Shown here in pieces: positions 60,401 through 64,000 of a stretch of 64,000 nucleotides of DNA. How positions within the stretch are numbered: position 1 is the stretch's first letter; every line of letters starts with the position of its first letter. This DNA comes from Owenia fusiformis (Eukaryota; Annelida; Polychaeta; Sabellida; Oweniidae), in contig CAIIXF020000005.1 in the NCBI GenBank assembly GCA_903813345.2, positions 7,817,375 through 7,881,374 of the forward strand. Direction: 5' to 3'. The notes under the pieces are model-generated. The model saw only the letters and a list, made by a program, of their open reading frames with translations. It ran no database searches and had not been told where the DNA came from. Position numbers and translations under genes: made by a program.

Positions 60401-60474
60401 TTCCCGATGCCATTCTCCATCCGGGCTCTACTTATAACCACGAGATGACATACAAGTTTTCTGTCAAAGCATGA
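51410..60474 (+). CDS. Membrane-anchored aldose 1-epimerase (galactose mutarotase), 443 aa, eight exons
   Basis: Exons: 51410-51682, 51897-51964, 52197-52327, 52806-52963, 53311-53520, 53662-53758, 59881-60022, 60222-60474. The catalytic domain (about 92-443) interconverts alpha and beta anomers of aldoses such as galactose, normally feeding the cytosolic Leloir pathway. Expected active-site residues are present: Arg173 in GRYANRI, His202 in LHGG, His272 in TNHAYFN, Asp344 in GGYDHNF and Glu407 in AMEPQTYPD. Unusually, exon 1 adds 91 residues with a basic, CC-containing cytoplasmic segment and a membrane helix at about 49-71, so a type II topology with the enzyme lumenal or outside is predicted. 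Intron 6 (53759-59880) holds an LTR element. The next gene is a paralogue without the anchor. The family call is firm; the topology is inferred. Confidence 0.9.
52605..52712 (+). repeat. About 110-bp interspersed repeat, third copy, mutarotase intron 3
   Basis: Shares CACATGCAAAATGTCACCAC, CTGCCATTTGTTACAGACGC and AAAAAAGTTGGATACT with the copies at 37291-37396 and 11436-11546 (inverted). Confidence 0.7.
53809..55575 (+). repeat. 5' LTR
   Basis: Starts TGTAACAACCCACC and ends GGGAATGTTACA. Contains a 12-C run at about 54832-54843 and a short tandem of GACAATTTAAGACAATTCCA at about 54616-54665. At nearly 1.8 kb it is long for an animal LTR. Confidence 0.92.
55577..55595 (+). other. Primer-binding site, tRNA-Leu type
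   Basis: TGGTGGCAGCGGTGGGATT begins one base after the 5' LTR. From memory of tRNA sequences, it is the complement of the 3' end plus CCA of animal tRNA-Leu(AAG) over 19 bases. This sets the element's orientation as plus. Confidence 0.75.
55825..57135 (-). pseudogene. Antisense coding-like remnants inside the LTR element
   Basis: On the minus strand, consecutive open segments of 60-90 codons in shifting frames cover most of the interior (55825-56046, 56065-56319, 56377-56646, 56598-56813, 56950-57135). Their peptides look like ordinary protein, for example [19 protein letters not shown] and [17 protein letters not shown], unlike plus-strand frames. Adjacent segments overlap or abut, consistent with a gene broken by frameshifts. 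I do not recognise the family. It could be a captured host gene, a former antisense ORF of the element, or chance. Confidence 0.35.
57929..57943 (+). other. Polypurine tract
   Basis: AAAGAGGGAAG-type purine run directly before the 3' LTR, in the position expected for plus-strand priming. Confidence 0.7.
57944..59712 (+). repeat. 3' LTR
   Basis: Copy of the 5' LTR with a 14-C run in place of 12; no other difference was noticed on line-by-line comparison. Confidence 0.92.
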
Positions 60475-61262
60475 TGACTAAATTGACAATTCGAAAGAGA
60501 CATGTATTGTGAAGAAAACACAAGTTATTTGGAGAAATGATATTGACACGGTAACGGTTAAGGTGTGTTATATACAAAGATATAATAAGCTGTATAAAGA
60601 TGAAACACATACATGTATACGTGAACATGCATGATTGTTTAAATATAACAATGAATACATTTACTGTAGATGAATTCCGTAATATAGCAGTCATGTTCGA
60701 AGAATTCATGAACAGTCGTAAAGAGAGGATCGGAAAACAAATAAAACAAAACCACCACAACAAAGACAGAAACGAGTTGGGATCTAGAGTGACTTTTGAA
60801 AATATTACAGCATTCCACGTCAAGTTTCTTCTTAAAAGACCAAAGGTTCTGACTTTATTTCAGGATAATCCTTTGGCCAAAGGTTATCTGGAAAGACACT
60901 GGCCAGATCGAATAAAATGTTGGACATTTTTTCATACACCTAAGCTTGCTTTTTGAAAAGATTGTTTACATCATTTTCCTTGCAGCAATCCTCATTATTC
61001 TTTTCTTCCCCTTTAAGGTACTCCGTAATTTGAAATGTAACAATGTGATATGAACTGTATGAATAAAACAATAGAATACGGTAACATGTTAATAATTGAT
61101 GGTAACGTATAAGATAACCTACAATAATAATCACATCGAACAACTTCAACACATGTATCACAGGTATCATATAACGACATACTTGCAGTATTTCATTGCA
61201 AATTCAATTGTGTCCTCCTCTTGACGTGTTTAGAACCTTTAATAATCGCAATAGAAAGGAGA
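60475..61262. other. 3' UTR and spacer between the two mutarotase genes
   Basis: AATAAA occurs at 60911 and 61062, either of which could end the first gene's transcript. A 118-codon plus frame (60600-60956) and a 119-codon minus frame (60464-60823) overlap here; neither has a recognised motif. The spacing of about 790 bp to the next start codon is short and fits tandem duplication. Confidence 0.45.
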
Positions 61263-64000
61263 ATGTCTGCAAATCAGAGCTCTACAGAGGTAACATTATC
61301 CAATAATGGACCTTATGGAACTATGTCAGATGGGAGACAAGTTGACAGGTATGTATAGAATACACACTTAATTTATATAGCGTAAGGCATTGTGATTGAT
61401 TTGGGAGATGCATATAAACAGACGTCTGGCCATGAACATTAAAACTAATGATCTTAGCTCGAATCCTTTGGGCAAGGATGAAGAAAAGTCAATGTTACAT
61501 GTGTCCAGTCCATATCATTATTTCACCAGTTGGAATCCCACCTTATATGTCTCAATTCAATTCAAAATTAAGTTCTATGTGAACTTCACATCCAAATATT
61601 CTATTGGGTTTATGAACTTCCAGCTACAAATGAAACCAATTGTACAAAAGTAGAATATCCACAAGATACAATATGCGAAGTGCTTTTAGGTTTTGCACAA
61701 ACAGACAGGTTTTATATTTCAAACCATAATGTGATCCTCTATATATTCAGTTTCACATTCAAAAATAAGAATGGAATGGAGGTGACAGTTCTCACGCTAG
61801 GTGGCACTATAGCACAATTGCTGGTGCCTGATAACAAGGGGCAATTTGATGACGTCACGCTTGGATTTGACAACTTAGAAGGTAAAATGTACAATTTTCA
61901 ATTAGAAGTAAAGAAAACAATTGAATATGAAAGAATACTATATCTAGTACACGGATTTGTTCTGATTTGTTCAGGTATGATATTCTATAATCTTCTATAT
62001 ATTTATAACGGCGCGGTACGGTATATGGAGCAGAAATGATGATCTTGTATTTGACCAGATGATTAACCCCTGGAGGCTTTCAATTTGCATATCAATCTAT
62101 CGTTTCAGGATATGCAGGTCCAACCAATAGATTTTTTGGTTGTATCGCCGGTCGCTATGCCAACCGTATAGGAGGTGGTACTTTTTCTATAGATGGAGTC
62201 ACTTACAACACCCCTAAAAATAATGGCGAGAATACCCTCCACGGTGGCAAAGAAGGATTTAATAAGGTACCATGGACAGGTCTAGTTTTCTAAATTCATT
62301 TGAAACGGTACAACATCTCCTACGATGCATTTAAGATTAATTACTGGCGCCCTTATTAATAAGAATATTTTATTTCATAACCCACTTACTAGTATGTAGC
62401 AACACAATAGAATGACCTGTATATTTTATTGTTAAGAATTTACAGTTGTAAGAAAAGATCTAGAAGAGTACATTCTTTTTTGTTTTTAGAGAATGGACAC
62501 TTGACGTATTCAATCAATAGTTGAATAGTCAATAGAAAAGAAATCAAACTTTAAATTGAATAGTACAGTGTAAGCTTACATGGATCATTGATCATTTATC
62601 TTTCATAGGAGTCAGTTTGGGTTTTAAGTAATATAAACCATTCGAATGGTTTAATACATAAACAAAACCATACCTTTATTGTTGATTTTTCTATCCCTCC
62701 TTCTGAGTTCATCCACTTGGTCGGATCAAGCCATTTCTAGTAATCAAGGGCTGGTCACGTGTCTCCGCAGGCTTTCACGTCACCCACAAATTAAATACAC
62801 ACCTATTGCACGTTTCGCATCTTGTACATGATACAGGTGCAGATGCCGATGTTCGAAAGATTATGTTTAAAGCTCTTCTATGAAATTAGATTTGATATTT
62901 AAATATTGTTTATTTTTTACAATATATCTTTTAAGAAAGTTTGGGATGCCAAGACTGACAATAACAGGCTTATTCTCTCATATGTCAGTGCAGACGGCGA
63001 AGAAGGATTTCCGGGTCAGGTGACCACGCACATGACCTATCAACTGACCAATGACAACGAGATTATCATATCATATGAATGTACAACAACTAAGCCAACA
63101 CCAATCAATTTGACCAATCACTCATACTTTAATCTTGCCATCAAGGTAATATAATATATAATTTTGAAAATTATTTACCGCTTCAAGTTCCTCATACGAG
63201 CGTTCAACCCACAACCATCCATATATTAGCTCAAAGTAAGATGATGCACAACATTTTCTTTTTGCATTTGATACTTCGTTGTATTGGTATCTGTATTGTA
63301 GTTTTTTAAACATATTTTCTAATCATTTTAGGACAAGGTAGTGCCACCTATCTATGACCACAAAGTATGTATTAATGCTGAGAGGTACACACCAGTAAAT
63401 GAGGCACTCATTACTACGGGTAGGACAGACATTCTACTTATTTCATGTTAAGAAGTCCGTCCGAAGCCAGAATTTCATTTTTCATTTAATATTCTCGTTA
63501 TGTTTCAGGGGAACTGTCTCTTGTTGAAGGAACGGTGTTTGATCTCAGTACACCTACGCATTTGTCCCTGGATAGACTAGATGAAGTTCCAGGTGGTGGA
63601 TATGATCATAACTTCTGTATACGAGGACCAACTGGCAGAAGACATGCTGCAAGGTATTTCCTGCCTTACATTCAAAAGTTATTTAAAAGAGCTTGAATAT
63701 TGAAGATTTATTTCTGGGTTAGGCTTCCTAAACCTATCAAAAATATTAAACATGATTTGGGACAAGTTCTGGCTTTAGTTTGCAGTTCCAGAAAGAGAAT
63801 GCTCTTAAAAAATCATGTGACACTTCACTTGATATTATTCGGATTTAATCATCAAATTTGGAACTTTCTTCGTGGACTTTTTGAAGACTGTGACAATATT
63901 TCTAGCTGTGGGGATAAGTCATATTTAAAAACATTAAAGAGTTTTGACGATGGGTTGGACATTTCAATTGATGATGTGATTCCTTGATTCAGGATTGAGC
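61263..64000 (+). CDS. Soluble-type aldose 1-epimerase (galactose mutarotase) paralogue, 3'-partial
   Basis: Exons: 61263-61348, 61751-61881, 62109-62266, 62936-63145, 63332-63419, 63509-63653, and 63993 to the window edge. Lengths of exons 2-4 (131, 158, 210) and all phases equal exons 3-5 of the upstream gene, so this is a tandem duplicate. It converts anomers of galactose or related aldoses. Visible active-site regions: GRYANRI, LHGG, TNHSYFN and GGYDHNF; the region with the catalytic Glu is in the missing end. The start is the ATG at 61263, giving 28 residues ([12 protein letters not shown]...) before the first junction, with no membrane helix, so a cytosolic enzyme is expected. An upstream coding exon cannot be excluded. 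Only 8 bp of the last exon (GATTGAGC, matching GGTTGAGC in the paralogue) is in the window. Confidence 0.88.

Noticed and set aside
60600-60956. 118-codon plus frame downstream of the first mutarotase
   Set aside because: Looks moderately protein-like but has no recognised motif and lies in the expected 3' UTR, with an equally long frame on the opposite strand. Kept only as a note.
1-64000. CRISPR arrays, operons or bacterial signals
   Set aside because: Spliced genes and eukaryotic transposons throughout; the short tandem repeats lack the spacer structure of a CRISPR array.
1-64000. tRNA, rRNA or snRNA genes
   Set aside because: No cloverleaf or RNA polymerase III box pair was recognised by eye; the only tRNA-related sequence is the primer-binding site at 55577-55595. 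A dedicated search could still find one.

Overview
This is an intron-rich, AT-rich eukaryotic window, most likely from a marine invertebrate. Spliceosomal introns, a Notch-ligand-like gene, C2H2 fingers split over symmetric phase-1 exons, and abundant fold-back DNA of the type described as TU elements in sea urchins fit a deuterostome such as an echinoderm or hemichordate. The exact taxon cannot be fixed from sequence alone. Gene models below were built by hand from open frames, GT/AG (once GC/AG) sites and phase continuity, with no transcript evidence. Layout: (1) 1-296, minus strand: part of an unidentified coding exon running off the left edge. (2) 4687-11413, plus: a complete seven-exon C2H2 zinc-finger gene (837 aa). 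(3) 15453-35049, plus: a complete eight-exon DSL-domain (Delta/Jagged-like) single-pass protein (544 aa) with only two EGF repeats and a cytoplasmic tail rich in tyrosine motifs plus an SH3-type motif. (4) 37.4-49 kb: no host gene; an 11.5-kb fold-back element with an exact 6-bp target duplication, packed with nested elements. (5) 49.2-50.3 kb: a Tc1/mariner-type inverted-repeat element with a decayed transposase. (6) 51410-60474, plus: an eight-exon aldose 1-epimerase (galactose mutarotase) with an N-terminal membrane anchor (443 aa); its sixth intron holds a young, non-autonomous LTR retrotransposon (5.9 kb). (7) 61263 to the right edge, plus: a tandem mutarotase paralogue without the anchor, cut by the window in its last exon. 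Repeats fill most introns and intergenic DNA: at least ten inverted-repeat or fold-back elements, an LTR element, a roughly 110-bp interspersed repeat present three times (once in the zinc-finger 3' UTR), a 39-bp minisatellite and a GGTCAAC hairpin cluster. The two mutarotases share exon lengths, phases and catalytic residues and clearly arose by tandem duplication; one appears membrane-anchored and lumen/surface-facing, the other soluble. The strongest candidates for something undescribed are the DSL protein with a receptor-like signalling tail, the membrane-anchored mutarotase, and the 11.5-kb fold-back element with palindromic terminal motifs.
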